Notes: a model not told the origin generated them from the sequence alone. A stretch of DNA of 64,000 nucleotides from Symsagittifera roscoffensis (GCF_963678635.1 NC_087069.1:41346831-41410830), one strand, 5' to 3'; positions 45,301 through 54,149 are shown, numbered from the stretch's first letter. Translations and numbers: made by a program.

Positions 45301-48300
45301 AATGTCAAAAAAACTTCAAGATATCAAACAGTTGAAACTCGAAAAAAAAATTACAGAAGGTAGTACTAACAGTCAGAGTTCGTAATTAAGGAAGAAACAG
45401 AACGATTTTCGATAAAACTTAACTAAGTTTAAATCGGAACAAAATTCCACACATTGTGAAAAAAGCCAACCAAAAAATAAGCAGAGAAATAATTGACCGA
45501 CTTTTCAAAACTTCTCAGAAAAAAAAATTATGTTAATGCTATCAAAAAAAATCCACCCGGGATTCGAATCCAAGACGCTCAGTTCTCACGGCACGCATGC
45601 TTACACCAAACCAAGCCAGAAGAGGCCTCAAAGGTATTGAGGTACCATAATTTAGCATGTTAAAACTGTAACAGATTTGTCAAGAAAATTTTTAGTTTCT
45701 AATTACAAGTCACTTGCTCTCACAAGTGAAACATGACCTAATTAAGTGTCTTCTTTTCGTCCATTGAAACACAACATTTTTTGACTATTTCGACGAAACC
45801 AACCAAATAGATAAACCAACCGAATAAAACCAACCAAAGCATATTTTTTTCATTCCTCTGGGAAATCTGCAAAAAAAAACGAGCTCATTTTAAAAACCAA
45901 AAGTCGTTCGAGTTTTTTCCGCCATTTACAGTTGGAGAGCGTAATGTGTCTTTCATTTAGCAAATGAGTTTGAATTGAACTTTAAAATATCATAATTCAC
46001 AACGTGAGATCGATTTGAACGTGAAAAAAAAAGACTTTTTCCTGAAAAAAAAAGCAAACGACCTAATAGGTAATTAATCCCTTCGTTTATTAACGCTTAA
46101 CAATCGAGCAATTAGATACTTTTATATTTCATTGGAAATTTATTCACACTTCTGAAACTTGAAATTCAAATCAATCTGCTCTTTTCCAGTTAAGGCACCT
46201 AATTTGATCTCCGTTTGGAACCAGGGAGGATCTAGGATTTTTTTCTCGAGGAAGACAAAGAAAACTTTGAAGGTTCTGTCGACCTTATTTTTTGTAGGCC
46301 GGCAAAATCAATTTTCGAAATTCCTAAATTTTTCTTCGCGGCAGGCTAAATTTTGAAGACCGCTTTAGGTCATTGTAAGGTTTTCGGCGCGCCCTCCCTC
46401 TTCGAAAGCAGTATATATTAGCGCAGAAAGCGACAGTAAATTTTCGGGTCGGTTGACCGAAAATGGATGTCGTTAAAAAGTAACAAAGGGGCAACATTTG
46501 AGGCACAAGAAAGCCGAAGACAAAAATCTCATTAACAATATAGTTAAACATTCACACTAATCAATGACCCTTAGCAGTTAAATGTGTCATTTTCATATCT
46601 TACAACACTCATGTATATTCAAAAATAGCAAACCAAAATTAATGTCTAAGATTTGGATAGTTTTTTTCTGCATCCAAATAATCTCTGCCACTAAGTTAAC
46701 TCTTTCCGGGCATCAGCTCCTTTGATTTTGACAAATCCAGGGCTGGTCAGGGCACATTACATTCGTTTTGAACCAGCTGAAGGTTATGAAATCAGCCGGA
46801 TTCTCAAACGGTATTCTTGGAGTCCATTCAACCCCGACCTTTAATAGATACGGGATACCCTGACGCTGATCTCTCAAACCACTCCTATGACTCTCTCGTT
46901 TTAGCTCTCCGATACCGAAACCGATTTTGGTTATTATATTAACATGACAATCAGAGTCGTGGAATGATAAAATATAATTAAGTTGCTTGCCCTCCTCTGA
47001 GTAATCAAATAGTTTTGATAGATACTCCTTAGGAGAAAGAAACGCTCCTCTGTAACCGTACCTGAAATAATAAAAACATTGACCTTGACAACAACCCTCT
47101 CTGCGTAGAAAATGGTTATGCTTCGCATACACTGGTTCAAAGAGATCAACACATTCTTCTCTAACAAATCTCTTCAACATGTTAAGATGACTTCCAAACG
47201 AATCGCTGGCAATAAATGATCCAGAAATGGCCCGGACTTGAAAGGCTGGATTGTATATGCCTTCTTCAGTTACAAAAGTAGTTAGACAGTAGTAACTACT
47301 AAGCTTATTGCACAGTGACCAGGCGTAATTATACGGGATGTTAACAGGAATTAAGAACTTCAAAGAAGACCAAGCTGGATTGACAGTCGAATTAACAACA
47401 ATATCATATGTTGCTCCAAAGTTGATGCTAAACAACCAAAAAGATGCAAACCATACTATAACTAAATTCATTTTTGTCAATAAATTTGCTATTGCTTAAC
47501 AATCGACAATTGCGGTGAATCAAGTTTGTTTACAGTGTTTCAATGTCACCTTAAAACAATAAACACAATATGACGAGCATATAAGAAAATAATCTGATCA
47601 TTAACGAAGTCCTTTTCTTAGTTTACATGATCTGAACTACTACACTTAGATCTTACTAAACAAGCTTCACCCTAGAAAAGTTATATCCGAGTTTCGAATA
47701 ACGTGTGATGCTAACTAATGCGAAGGTTAACTTAACCGAAAGAAAACTTTTGTAACCCAGTTTGACCGATTCAGTGCACTCATATGAAGGATTATATGGT
47801 AAAAGTAGGATTTGCGATTATTGTAAATAGTCAATCAAAAAACTATCCGACTGACCGATTCTTTGGCAGACGAATACAATCTACAAACAAAATTTAGGCC
47901 TACCTAGACAAGCCACAACGACGTGTTTACGCTCACTACACTTCACTAAACGTTATAAACTTTCTGGTTTCTAAAAATCAACCGCTCAATATAATGTTTC
48001 TGAACATGAACCGCCAGTTATAAACTAATGAGGTTATTAAAAATCAAGCCATAAAAAAGCTCATTAAATTATAAGAATCTTTAACACAGAGGCGAAGCTG
48101 CCCTTCGAAAACACTAGCGAGAACACGACAAAAAAACAGCTCTATAAAAAGCAAAAATAAAAAGAAGAAATAAGCCTCGAATTACTAAAAATTCGGCTAC
48201 GTCTCGGATTCGATCTACGACTAAGAGATTATGAGTCTCACGCACTAACCACTCAGCCACGGACGCTTAAAAACATCACAAACACTGGCCACAAACGAAG

Positions 48301-51300
48301 CAGAGAGTAGATTGTATGAAACTCCTGATGATGTAGATTGTGATTATAGCAAAAGTGCCACCAAATAATTGAACCAAGTTAGATTGGAAAAAAAGAAAGT
48401 CCGTACTAAAACTCTACGCTCGCAAGCTAGCAAGTGTAAGGATGGATACTTTTTTGACAACAAAAATCAAATTTGATCATGAATAAATGTTCCGACTTTC
48501 TGAAAAAACCAAAATCTCGAACTAAGTGCTTTGAACAAACTTTTAACAAACTTACAGTTGTCTATGATCTCTAAGTGACCAAAAAATGACTGACTTCTGA
48601 GATGAATTGAAAAAAATATCACCGTAAAGCTAATCACTATGCAATTTGTCAACCAACTCAAGCTTGCATTAATTGCTCAGTAAGCAGTGAAAACACAAAC
48701 AATTTTTTCTTGAAACAAAGGCTGAACAATAATGCTGAAACAGACGTAATAACGGAAGCGTTCGCTAGTCTAGATAAAACTGCTCGAATCAGGGCGAATC
48801 CTTGAATGTTCCGACTGCCTTTAAAGGTCTATGGAGCAGTAATAACATGATAAAATGAAATGTAACAAAAATAAAAAGAATTTTTTTAACTTCAGATTTT
48901 TCGTGAAAGTCACACCCCCCCACAAGCCATATTAAGTACAGAGTAATAACTTTCGCTCCTGGTAACAAACTAATTATGGCAAATAAAATCCTTTCAACCA
49001 ATTTGAAACTACTTCTAAGACGGATTGAATCTCCGCTAACGCGTTGATATCGCGAAAATTATCGCGCGTTAATTGTCCCAAATTGGTATTCTTTAAACAC
49101 CCATAATTTTACGAAAAATGATCACAGGTAAAATATCTTTTCAAATTTAAGCTCAAGACAGCATTACCTTTTGAATGATGTAAACAAATTCTTTGAAAAA
49201 TGGCTAGTTCAAAAGTCGAAATTTGTCCGAAAAAACTCCCCCAAGGAACAAAAATAAACAATGAGAAGAGAAATCAACTAACGCGAAGGTTAACATAACC
49301 AAAAGAAAACATTTGTAACCCAGTTTGGCCGGTTCAGTGCACTCATATGAAGGATTATATGGTAAACGTAGGATTTGCGAGTAATGCAAATAGTCAATCA
49401 AAAAACTATCTGACTGACCGATTCTTTGGCAGACGAAAACAATCTACAAACTAAATTTAGGCCTATCTAGACAAGCCACAACGACGTGTTTACGCTCACT
49501 ACACTTCACTAAACGTTATAAACTTTCTGGTTTCTAAAAATCAACCGCTTGATATAATGTTTCTGAACATGAACCGCCAGTTATAAACCAATGAGGTTAT
49601 TAAAAATCAAGCCATAAAAAAGCTCATTGAATTATAAGAAGCTTTAACACAGAGGCGAAGCTGCGCTTCGAAAACACTAGCGAGAACACGACAAAGAAGC
49701 AGCTCTATAATAAGCAAAAATAAAAAGTAGAAATAAGCATCGAATTACTATAAATTCGGCTACGTCTCGGAATCGATCTTCGACTTAGAGATTATGAGTC
49801 TCAAGCACTAACCACTCAGCCACGGATGCTTAAAAACATCACAAACACTGGCCACAAACGAAGCAGAGAACAGATTCTATGAAACTCCTGATGGTACAGA
49901 TTGTGATTCTAGCAAAAGTGCCACCAAATAAATGAACCAAGTTAGGTTGGAAAAAAAGAAAGTCCGTACTAATACTCACCGCTCGCATGCTAGCAAGTGC
50001 AAGGATGGATACTTTTTTGACAACATAAATCAAATTTGATCACGAATAAATGTTACGACTTTCTGAAAAACTCAATATCTCGAACTAAGTGCTCTGAAGA
50101 AACTTTTTAACAACATAGACAACTTACAGTTGTCTATGATCTCTAAGTGACCAAAAATGACTGACTAATGAGATATATTGAAAAAAAAATCACCGTAAAG
50201 CTAATCACTATACAAATTTGTCAACCAACTCAAGCTTGCAGTAACTGCTCAGTTAGCAGTGAATACAAAACCACCATTTTTTCTTGAAACAAAGGCTAAA
50301 CAATAATGCTGAAACAGACGTAACAACGCAAGCGTTCGCTAGTCTTAACAAAACTGCTCGTATTAGGGCGAATCCTTCAATGTTCCGACTGCCTCTAAAG
50401 GTCTATGGAGCAGTAATAACATGATAAAATAAAATGTAACGAAAATAAAATGATTTTTTTAACTTCAGATTTTTTGTGAAAGTCACACACCCAACAAGCC
50501 ATATAAAGTACAGAGTAATAACTTTCGCTCCTAGTAACAAACTAATTATGGCAAATAAAATCCTTTCAACCAATTTGAAACTACTTCTAAGACGGATTGA
50601 ATCTCCGCTAACGCGTTGATATCGCGAAAATTATCGCGCGTTAATTGTCCCAAATTGGTATTCTTTAAACACCCATAATTTTACAAAAAATGATCACATG
50701 TGAAATATCATTTCAAATTTAAGCTCAAGACAACAATACCTTTTGAATGATTTTTTAAAATTCCGTCAAAATTGGCTAGTTCAAAAGCCGAAATTTGTCT
50801 GAAGAAAAAAAAAACACCCCGAGCACAAATATTCGGGTTCTTTCGTTACAAATGTCGGAACAAAAATCAACCTTAAGAAGAGAAATCAACTTAGAGCGTC
50901 AAGGGAATATACTACAACCCAAAATTTTTCCGTCTTTTCATTTTTATAAATTACTGTATTTCTTGAAACGATTCTTCTGTCTCGAGCAGCAAGACATATT
51001 TTTCGTTTTACCCATCACTGACCACTCAGTTTATTTTAGATACTAAAATTAAAATAATAGCTAATTCAATCGAGGCGGGGAAAAACAGATGCGAACCACG
51101 ACCAAAGAATAACGAGCTTTAAAATGCGAGAATTAAATTAAATAATTTGGTTTTGAAAAAATTCCTCCCTAAATGATTACAACTCCCTATCTCGATGTTA
51201 CCTTACAATGTTTTTACAACTGCGCCGTAGCGCCTGGCTGTCTCCGAACATCAGCCACCAAAAAAATCACATTCTATTGAATTGCCAAAGCTACTAAGTG

Positions 51301-54149
51301 CTCTTTGTTATGCACAAACTAATGCAAGTAATAAGCACAAAATTCGTTATACAAAAGTTTGTTCATGTTCGAACACATAGGCAAAGCGGAGCTTCGCAAC
51401 ACCGTCAATAAGAAATTATGAAAATTCAATTTTTAAAATACGTTAGTGTAGAAAGACAGAATTAAAATGCGGTAGAAAAAAAAAGATCTATTTGCCAGTT
51501 TCTAATAAAAAATTTCTCTAAAAGCAAGAAAACTTAGCTCTGAAAAAGAAAGTAGATCAAAAGGAATGTATGAATTCAATCACCAAGAAGGACAAAAAAC
51601 TAATTAATGTATAGCAAAAGAGATAAATCAGAAAATGTGAACGAAATAGCCAAAAGATGTTTGGAGAGAGATTGAAAAGAACCGAAAAAATACACGATTG
51701 AAAATGTTTGAACTTTTTCAACTTTCGAACTTAGCAGAAAGCTCTATGAGGTTCAGAAAGTGCTTATATTTCAAAGTTTTCTTCAAATTACATTATTAGG
51801 AGAATTAATGTCCATTTTTGAAACTGGAAATCATTCACATTTATCGTAATCTTTTTCTGTTCGATAGATTTTACCTACCTGTTCACAGGAAAAGAATTGA
51901 ACTTGAGAAATCAAAAACCAAGCCGCGAAAAACCAATCATGTGCGTGAACAACATTTATGACTGTTTTTCAAAACAAACACGAAAAAAATTAATCACGAC
52001 TTATATAAGTGACGATAATTTCGTTCTTTTGCACTTAAAAAATTAAGTGCTAAATATTTCCAATTTACAAGTTAAGATAAATTTTCTAGAACTTCACAAA
52101 TGAAATTCGGACTCGATTACAGAAAAGTTAGAATCTAAAAAATAAGAAATTTTTTTTTAACGATGTTATAAGAAATGTATGAAACTTTTTCTCCTTGTCT
52201 AATGACCTTCAAAAAAAAATGGAATGGGAATCAAATCAATGAAAAACGAAGTATGAAAATTTTCTGGACTCTATTTCAGCCGATTAAATGAAGTGAAATT
52301 AATTTTTTTTTTAATTTCAAACAAAACGAAAACATATAGAAAACTTTACTGTGCAAGCACATAGCAATCCCTACAACAAAACCACCGAAACCACCGAACG
52401 ATTTCGTATGAAAACTTACTGTTTATTGCATGCATGTAAACCCTTAAAAAGAGACCGATTCAACATCAAAGTATAAAACGAGCAGTTTAGCTACACTCGT
52501 GTCAGGTTATTACAGTGGTGCGCAACTTGGTACGCCCCCACATATCCAGGGATCGATCCCCCGAGAAAAATCTTGAAAATTGGTCTAAATTCCCACCCCA
52601 AGCATATATATTCTCACTTCCTTCAATAATTGGAACACTTTTTTTAAAGTAAATTCAATTATAATTGAGAAGAAATCACTCGAATATATCCAAAGGATAT
52701 AGCCCTCGACAAACCGCTAGAACCTGTATAGATTGAACCTTTATAACCTGAAAACATATAGAGCAAAACTCAAGAAAACAATGTGGCTAGTAAATGCCGA
52801 GGTGGAAGTATTTCAGCCGAGGAGCGTTCTTAGGCAACCTGCGAAATGATGCAGTATTTCAATCGAAATACGTTTTTCAACAACTCGATTCGCTTACAGG
52901 AAAAAATTTTACGATTAACACTTGCTTATTGAACAATACATTTTGATCTGAGCTGTGTTATAAAACAACCTCGTTATGTAAACCGTTTCTTAGCCAAAAA
53001 GCAAATTCGATAATTGAATCACACCCACCTTTTTAGGCTTCTTCGGAACCGGCAAGACTTTCGCCACAAGTACCAATTTGACCCTAAAACAAAAATCAAT
53101 TAAATCAAATATTCGTATCTGTTCCAGTTTTCAACAGCGCTCATCCTTAAAAGCGCATCAACTTAACGCTTTTTCAGGCTCGCGTTTGTCTTTGTTTTTG
53201 ATACCAAAGTTTCCATAAGTTCCAAGATTGGAACTAATGAAATAAAAAAGCGATTGAAAAGACTACTTTGACCGCTGTTTTTGCCATTTCGATTGATAAG
53301 TTATTTTGTATTAGAAAATAATACAAATGAATTTCATAAAACAAATTTTAGTGTTAAAGTATTAGTTCAGGCTCTCACCAGTAACTTGCGCTCACATAGA
53401 AATACCACACATCGCCGTAGCTTTTCACAACTTCAGTTTTAGCAGACTCAGGTGGTGGTGTAAATTGTAAATACTGTACAACTGACATCCCGGCAGGAAC
53501 ACGTAGGATATAGGATTCCTCACTTTTCACACAATTGCTTTCAACGACATCGCTGTTAAAAACTCTCAAAAGAGAAAACCCTTTCTTGTTCGGACATTTT
53601 TTAAACTCGACGGTCTGCTCAACGTCTGCTGGATTCTCGAACTTCAACGGCATTTTCCGATTTTTCCATGGCAGAATGGCTGGGAATTCGAGAGTTGTTC
53701 TGCGGACAAAATAATCCAAAGTCACAGCAGTGGCGTTTGTTTCATCATCCGATGGAGGTGTTGCTCTAAACAGAGGAAGTTCATCGAAGTCCATCACCTC
53801 GGCAGTTTCATTCCATCGACTTCGAGAACTTCTAGAGTATGACTCGTCTAGCGTCGAGTCGACTGGACGACCCTTTCTTGGAGAACAGACGGACACGAGA
53901 TGCCTCTGCCCCGGATCCTGGTTCTCATCATTGCTATCGCTATCAGCAGGGTCTGGGTCCTTAGCCTTGGCTCTGTTAGAGCTAACGAAGAGTGCATTAT
54001 TAGATTTTGATGGTCCAACTTTGTTATGCTTAGGAGTTGACACTGATATTTGCGCCTAAACATTCATTAAAAGACATTTTGCTACTACTTCAATTAAACA
54101 TCAACTTGTCTACTAAAACAATTACCAGGTAACTTCCAAACTGATTCAT
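30025..54149 (-). CDS. ASPM: ASPM (abnormal spindle) gene, eight coding exons
   Basis: Coding exons on the minus strand, 5' to 3': 54149-54126, 54055-53379, 53083-53029, 44985-41584, 40487-40178, 33833-33559, 32955-32785, 30336-30025. Every junction is GT-AG and every phase agrees, giving 5,226 nt (1,741 residues plus stop). ASPM gathers at spindle poles and minus ends of microtubules and binds calmodulin through IQ motifs. Domain order here is ASH, disordered segment with ten 47-residue repeats, about 16 IQ motifs, and C-terminal armadillo-like helices. The human protein is twice as long because it has many more IQ motifs. No calponin-homology domain is visible. Introns of 6-8 kb hold a LINE and a secreted-protein gene. 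Assignment is firm; the short first and third exons are inferred from splice sites and phase. Confidence 0.9.
30405..30930. repeat. family A hairpin element, degenerate copy
   Basis: Landmarks in right-arm order: gcacgagcacaaaagtac, cctgagctcaaatttcag, tttcacctgtgatcatttt, gctattaacgcgtaa, and the end acgggcagtcttgttg. The region after 30760 is strongly diverged. Confidence 0.65.
30935..31715. repeat. family A hairpin element interrupted by a nested insertion
   Basis: The right arm runs from ggggtggttttttatt through gatatttcacttgtgatcc to gcaaatttgggatactt near 31100. It resumes after about 31470 and ends with cagggcttcgccctgttata and cgagcagtcttgttta at 31715. The roughly 330 bp in between is a separate palindromic element (31135-31465). 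Confidence 0.65.
31135..31465. repeat. inverted TACCCTA/TAGGGTA minisatellite
   Basis: The left side (31140-31205) has ttaccctatactaatctacc and four more taccc(t/a)a phrases. The right side (31365-31460) has the complementary series atagggtagattgg, gtagattagtatagggtaga and so on. In between is about 150 bp of unique sequence. The arms could fold into an imperfect hairpin. Confidence 0.8.
31720..32600. other. ASPM intron 7 sequence
   Basis: Non-coding. The phrase gagtc(g/t)..ttt(a)atcaaccgc is repeated near 31820-31865. I see no exon on either strand. Confidence 0.4.
32600..32775. repeat. degenerate ATCCAAA minisatellite
   Basis: Repeated gattccaaa/gatccaaatccaaa phrases run from about 32610 to 32765. 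They stop just inside ASPM intron 7, next to the exon 7 donor at 32785/32784. Confidence 0.85.
32785..32955 (-). CDS. ASPM: ASPM exon 7
   Basis: It is bounded by acceptor ttttattag and donor AGAAG|GTGGGA, 57 codons, phase 0 on both sides. KGTSAAKLYCHTCFLLQILL aligns with the human KGGSIFTKTCCLLAILL helix. QDSLKKDQRLFPFLLSQL precedes it where the human has the ENCIDILLELLQ helix. It is part of the armadillo-like C-terminal domain. Confidence 0.85.
33355..33410. repeat. family A hairpin element, terminal fragment
   Basis: aagcagtcggaactttcac and tgatatacgcagttttga match only the last 50 bp of the family A right end. Confidence 0.6.
33559..33833 (-). CDS. ASPM: ASPM exon 6
   Basis: Acceptor aaatttcag, donor TCAAG|GTCAGT, phase 1 in and 0 out. 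EVCTRWSEACC at the start corresponds to human EVVTRLSPLCC, and LLLCVQIFINVVK at the end to the VQVLLNVSK helix. Between them is a lineage-specific insertion rich in His, Asn and Ser (HHPNHHHHHQNH) within the helical domain. Confidence 0.88.
34100..34543 (+). other. open frame of unknown origin with internal duplication
   Basis: From ATG at 34100 the frame reads MAFFTLCRVKIITMVSRSTA and stays open 148 codons. The second half is a translated duplication (SKHLRSYGKVNKVPTRYVLV occurs twice). It lies in ASPM intron 5 on the opposite strand. FSLRQIAEVQNLQ faintly recalls a helix-turn-helix. It is more likely transposon debris than a gene. Confidence 0.25.
34334..34531. repeat. 111-bp direct duplication plus 21-bp tandem repeat
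   Basis: cacttgttttcgaaacactt starts at 34334 and again at 34445, each time continuing to ttgtccttatttacttcaac. Between the copies the 21-bp unit ending ttatttacttcaac is itself duplicated (34400-34441). Copies look identical, so the event is recent. Confidence 0.9.
34560..34601. repeat. perfect 13-bp hairpin followed by T run
   Basis: aaaagccgactga at 34560-34572 and tcagtcggctttt at 34589-34601 flank a 16-nt loop, followed by more T. The loop plus right-arm start (23 bp from 34571) recurs at 35229-35251. Confidence 0.9.
35011..35142. repeat. 65-bp tandem duplication
   Basis: tctggacggcaatttatttc starts at 35011 and at 35076; both copies run to agtctcttccccttc with no mismatch seen. It lies in the presumed LINE 5' region. 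Confidence 0.92.
35476..36500 (+). pseudogene. LINE ORF1: SGNH hydrolase-like protein, disabled
   Basis: ATG at 35476 (context aaccatg) starts MSSKKLSQ. A TAA at 35500 interrupts the frame, which then reopens as EFNGLQKSALYKIYSDLYDQ. Block I of the SGNH fold is NLILGSSIIDRV, the block III region is VIIQDGTNSI (GxN), and block V is YFDTIHLNDELGIPF (DxxH). A run of seven A at about 35890 hides a one-base shift; the frame continues from IYSTIDEFSAKYEELIALI. The C-terminal 75 residues are Asn/Tyr/Gln-rich (NNFNNNSWGCDNNYNHN), a prion-like, probably RNA-binding tail. Such ORF1 proteins coat LINE RNA. Confidence 0.8.
36578..39701 (+). pseudogene. LINE ORF2: endonuclease-reverse transcriptase, one frameshift
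   Basis: ATG at 36578. A membrane-like leader is followed by SGDIHPNLGP (36828-36860), the degenerate motif seen at this place in related LINEs. The endonuclease keeps every catalytic signature: VLHLNCRSL, FSEKW, LLGDYN, IDYIITD and KTDHQ. RT follows with APGPSKIP, YRPISITGALSKVFEKLL and QFGFR. A single extra T near 38541 causes a TAA at 38555-38557. In the next frame RT continues with DLSKAFDSIDH, QGVSQSTVLGPLIFNLYIND and QYADDTLLF, then the C-terminal helices to the stop at 39701. One indel apart, the protein would be full length for the group. Confidence 0.88.
39860..40077. other. ASPM intron 5, exon-proximal part
   Basis: Non-coding; it separates the LINE 3' end from ASPM exon 5. Confidence 0.4.
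40178..40487 (-). CDS. ASPM: ASPM exon 5: last IQ motif and start of C-terminal helical domain
   Basis: Acceptor atcttcag, donor ATTG|GTAAGT, phase 0 in and 1 out. SIWRGYRTRS completes the IQ motif split by the intron (AIKIQ in exon 4). Then come a His/Gln-rich stretch encoded by a trinucleotide repeat (40381-40422) and RARMATGLANLLNLNMVSKI, matching human RARLATAFEYLLQSKNMSYI. Confidence 0.9.
40590..41500. repeat. degenerate tandem repeat in ASPM intron 4
   Basis: The phrase tttttctgagcaagccattc (with variants) recurs at about 40842, 40975, 41047, 41206 and 41288, usually followed by a gcaactttgaa-like phrase and a gcggatcgattc-like phrase. Spacing is 70-160 bp. No exon is hidden in it. Confidence 0.65.
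41584..44985 (-). CDS. ASPM: ASPM exon 4: disordered region, 47-residue repeats, IQ motifs
   Basis: Acceptor tttttttcag, donor ATTCAA|GTAAGT, 1,134 codons, phase 0 on both sides. It opens RIAIWTKAPKIPVKSISRGV (basic, disordered; RRK-rich to about 44500). It then carries ten near-identical 47-residue repeats (43040-44445) and from about 43010 downward some 16 IQ motifs such as AHKIQTWWRGRKQR, TLHIQAFARGYLER, AIIIQRAVRAFFTRK and ALKIQRLWRGYCLRR. IQ motifs bind calmodulin and myosin-type light chains. In other ASPM proteins two calponin-homology domains precede the IQ region; this exon runs straight from repeats into IQ motifs. Confidence 0.92.
43040..44445 (-). repeat. coding minisatellite: ten 141-bp units in ASPM
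   Basis: Each unit encodes 47 residues built on EVHAASTQVAIKGDQNAEQ, then GGDNSEKRTK and TGEQNNGELCS. Units 3 and 4 are identical at protein level; outer units are more diverged, as expected from internal expansion. Length variation is all in multiples of three. A less regular unit precedes the array (STQVEGLTGSCDQNSDEICS). Confidence 0.92.
45043..45067 (-). repeat. SINE tail fragment
   Basis: aacacaaaggcgaagcgg followed by agtttcg matches the tail phrase of the SINEs at 48.08 and 49.65 kb and a solo copy at 51372-51398. It lies inside ASPM intron 3, just upstream of exon 4. Confidence 0.55.
45551..45618 (-). repeat. tRNA-derived SINE head
   Basis: Minus strand: ttggtttggtgtaagcatgc (A-box-like), then the B box ttggattcgaatcccgggtg. 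No intact cloverleaf can be drawn. Confidence 0.6.
45640..46700. other. ASPM intron 3 sequence
   Basis: No gene seen. acaagtcacttgctctcac at 45708 repeats the phrase at 23947, linking this DNA to a dispersed repeat. Confidence 0.4.
46713..47471 (-). CDS. secreted cysteine-rich protein nested in an ASPM intron
   Basis: An uninterrupted frame of 252 codons starts at ATG 47469-47471 (MNLVIVWFASFWLFSINFGA, a clear signal peptide ending near ATYD). It has one early N-glycosylation site (NST) and nine cysteines in the mature part, including SLCNKLSSYYC, REGCCQGQC and MCPDQPWIC. Tyr and Phe are frequent. No membrane anchor follows. It lies on the same strand as ASPM, within ASPM intron 3, and has no visible intron. 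I do not recognise the family. The unbroken frame in AT-rich DNA, plus signal peptide and patterned cysteines, make it a convincing gene. An odd cysteine number hints at dimerisation or one free thiol. Confidence 0.75.
   Translation of the reverse strand: MNLVIVWFASFWLFSINFGATYDIVVNSTVNPAWSSLKFLIPVNIPYNYAWSLCNKLSSYYCLTTFVTEEGIYNPAFQVRAISGSFIASDSFGSHLNMLKRFVREECVDLFEPVYAKHNHFLRREGCCQGQCFYYFRYGYRGAFLSPKEYLSKLFDYSEEGKQLNYILSFHDSDCHVNIITKIGFGIGELKRESHRSGLRDQRQGIPYLLKVGVEWTPRIPFENPADFITFSWFKTNVMCPDQPWICQNQRS
48083..48268 (-). repeat. tRNA-Met-like SINE, unit 1
   Basis: Minus strand: an excellent A box (gtggctgagtggttagtgcg), a seven-base anticodon loop ctcataa (CAT, Met) on a short stem, and the B box tagatcgaatccgag. 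The 3' acceptor side does not pair with gcgtccg and the sequence continues into a body ending cgaagggcagcttcgcctct. It is a SINE derived from a tRNA, not a gene. Confidence 0.7.
48776..49230. repeat. family A hairpin element, left arm only
   Basis: From aaaactgctcgaatcagggc through gttccgactgcc, atcgcgcgttaattgtccc and gatcacaggtaaaatatc to gaaatttgtccgaaaaaact. It stops at the point where the complete element folds back. Confidence 0.85.
49646..49831 (-). repeat. tRNA-Met-like SINE, unit 2
   Basis: The duplicated copy of the SINE at 48.1 kb. A box gtggctgagtggttagtgct, loop ctcataa, B box gaagatcgattccgag (now with a substitution in the core), tail cgaagcgcagcttcgcctct. Confidence 0.7.
50338..50830. 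repeat. family A hairpin element, left arm only, second unit
   Basis: From acaaaactgctcgtattagg to the centre landmark caccccgagcacaaatattc. It keeps more of the central sequence than its twin at 48.8 kb, so the 1.56-kb unit ends within this element. Confidence 0.85.
51050..53028. other. ASPM intron 3, distal part
   Basis: AT-rich non-coding DNA. A lone SINE tail lies at 51372-51398 (acacataggcaaagcggagc). No calponin-homology-like exon was found on the minus strand. Confidence 0.45.
53029..53083 (-). CDS. ASPM: ASPM exon 3: end of ASH domain
   Basis: Acceptor ttttgttttag and donor AAAAAG|GTGGGT bound 55 nt, phase 2 in and 0 out. It completes the Trp codon split at the exon 2 donor and reads VKLVLVAKVLPVPKKPKK, the last beta strand and basic tail of the ASH domain. 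Support is splice phase plus pattern, not length. Confidence 0.75.
53379..54055 (-). CDS. ASPM: ASPM exon 2: N-terminal ASH domain
   Basis: Acceptor atgtttag, donor TACTG|GTGAGA, phase 0 in and 2 out. It opens AQISVSTPKHNKVG, a Ser/Asp-rich disordered segment to about 53800, followed by the immunoglobulin-like ASH (ASPM-SPD2-hydin) fold: LEFPAILPWKNRKMPLKFEN, VEFKKCPNKKGFSLLRVF and LRVPAGMSVVQYLQFTPP. ASH domains direct proteins to centrosomes and cilia. Confidence 0.85.
54126..54149 (-). CDS. ASPM: ASPM exon 1: start codon exon
   Basis: ATG at 54147-54149 reads MNQFGSYL, then donor CTG|GTAATT. The phase joins in frame to exon 2, whose frame closes upstream with a stop at its acceptor, so an upstream start exon is required. 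An upstream non-coding exon is possible but not visible. Confidence 0.6.

Larger units (their letters stand above)
47715..50830. repeat. 1.56-kb tandem segmental duplication
   Basis: Unit 1 begins near 47715 (gcgaaggttaacttaaccga) and unit 2 near 49278 (gcgaaggttaacataacc), period 1,563 bp. The copies match landmark for landmark through the SINE (48.1-48.3 and 49.65-49.83 kb) to the family A arm (48.78-49.23 and 50.34-50.83 kb), at roughly 93-95% identity by eye. It lies wholly in ASPM intron 3. Short frames inside are not conserved between units, so it is non-coding. Confidence 0.92.

Noticed and set aside
48195-49831. Two functional tRNA-Met genes
   Set aside because: A and B boxes and a CAT loop are present, but the acceptor stem does not pair and the sequence continues into a SINE body. 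Both are copies within a segmental duplication.
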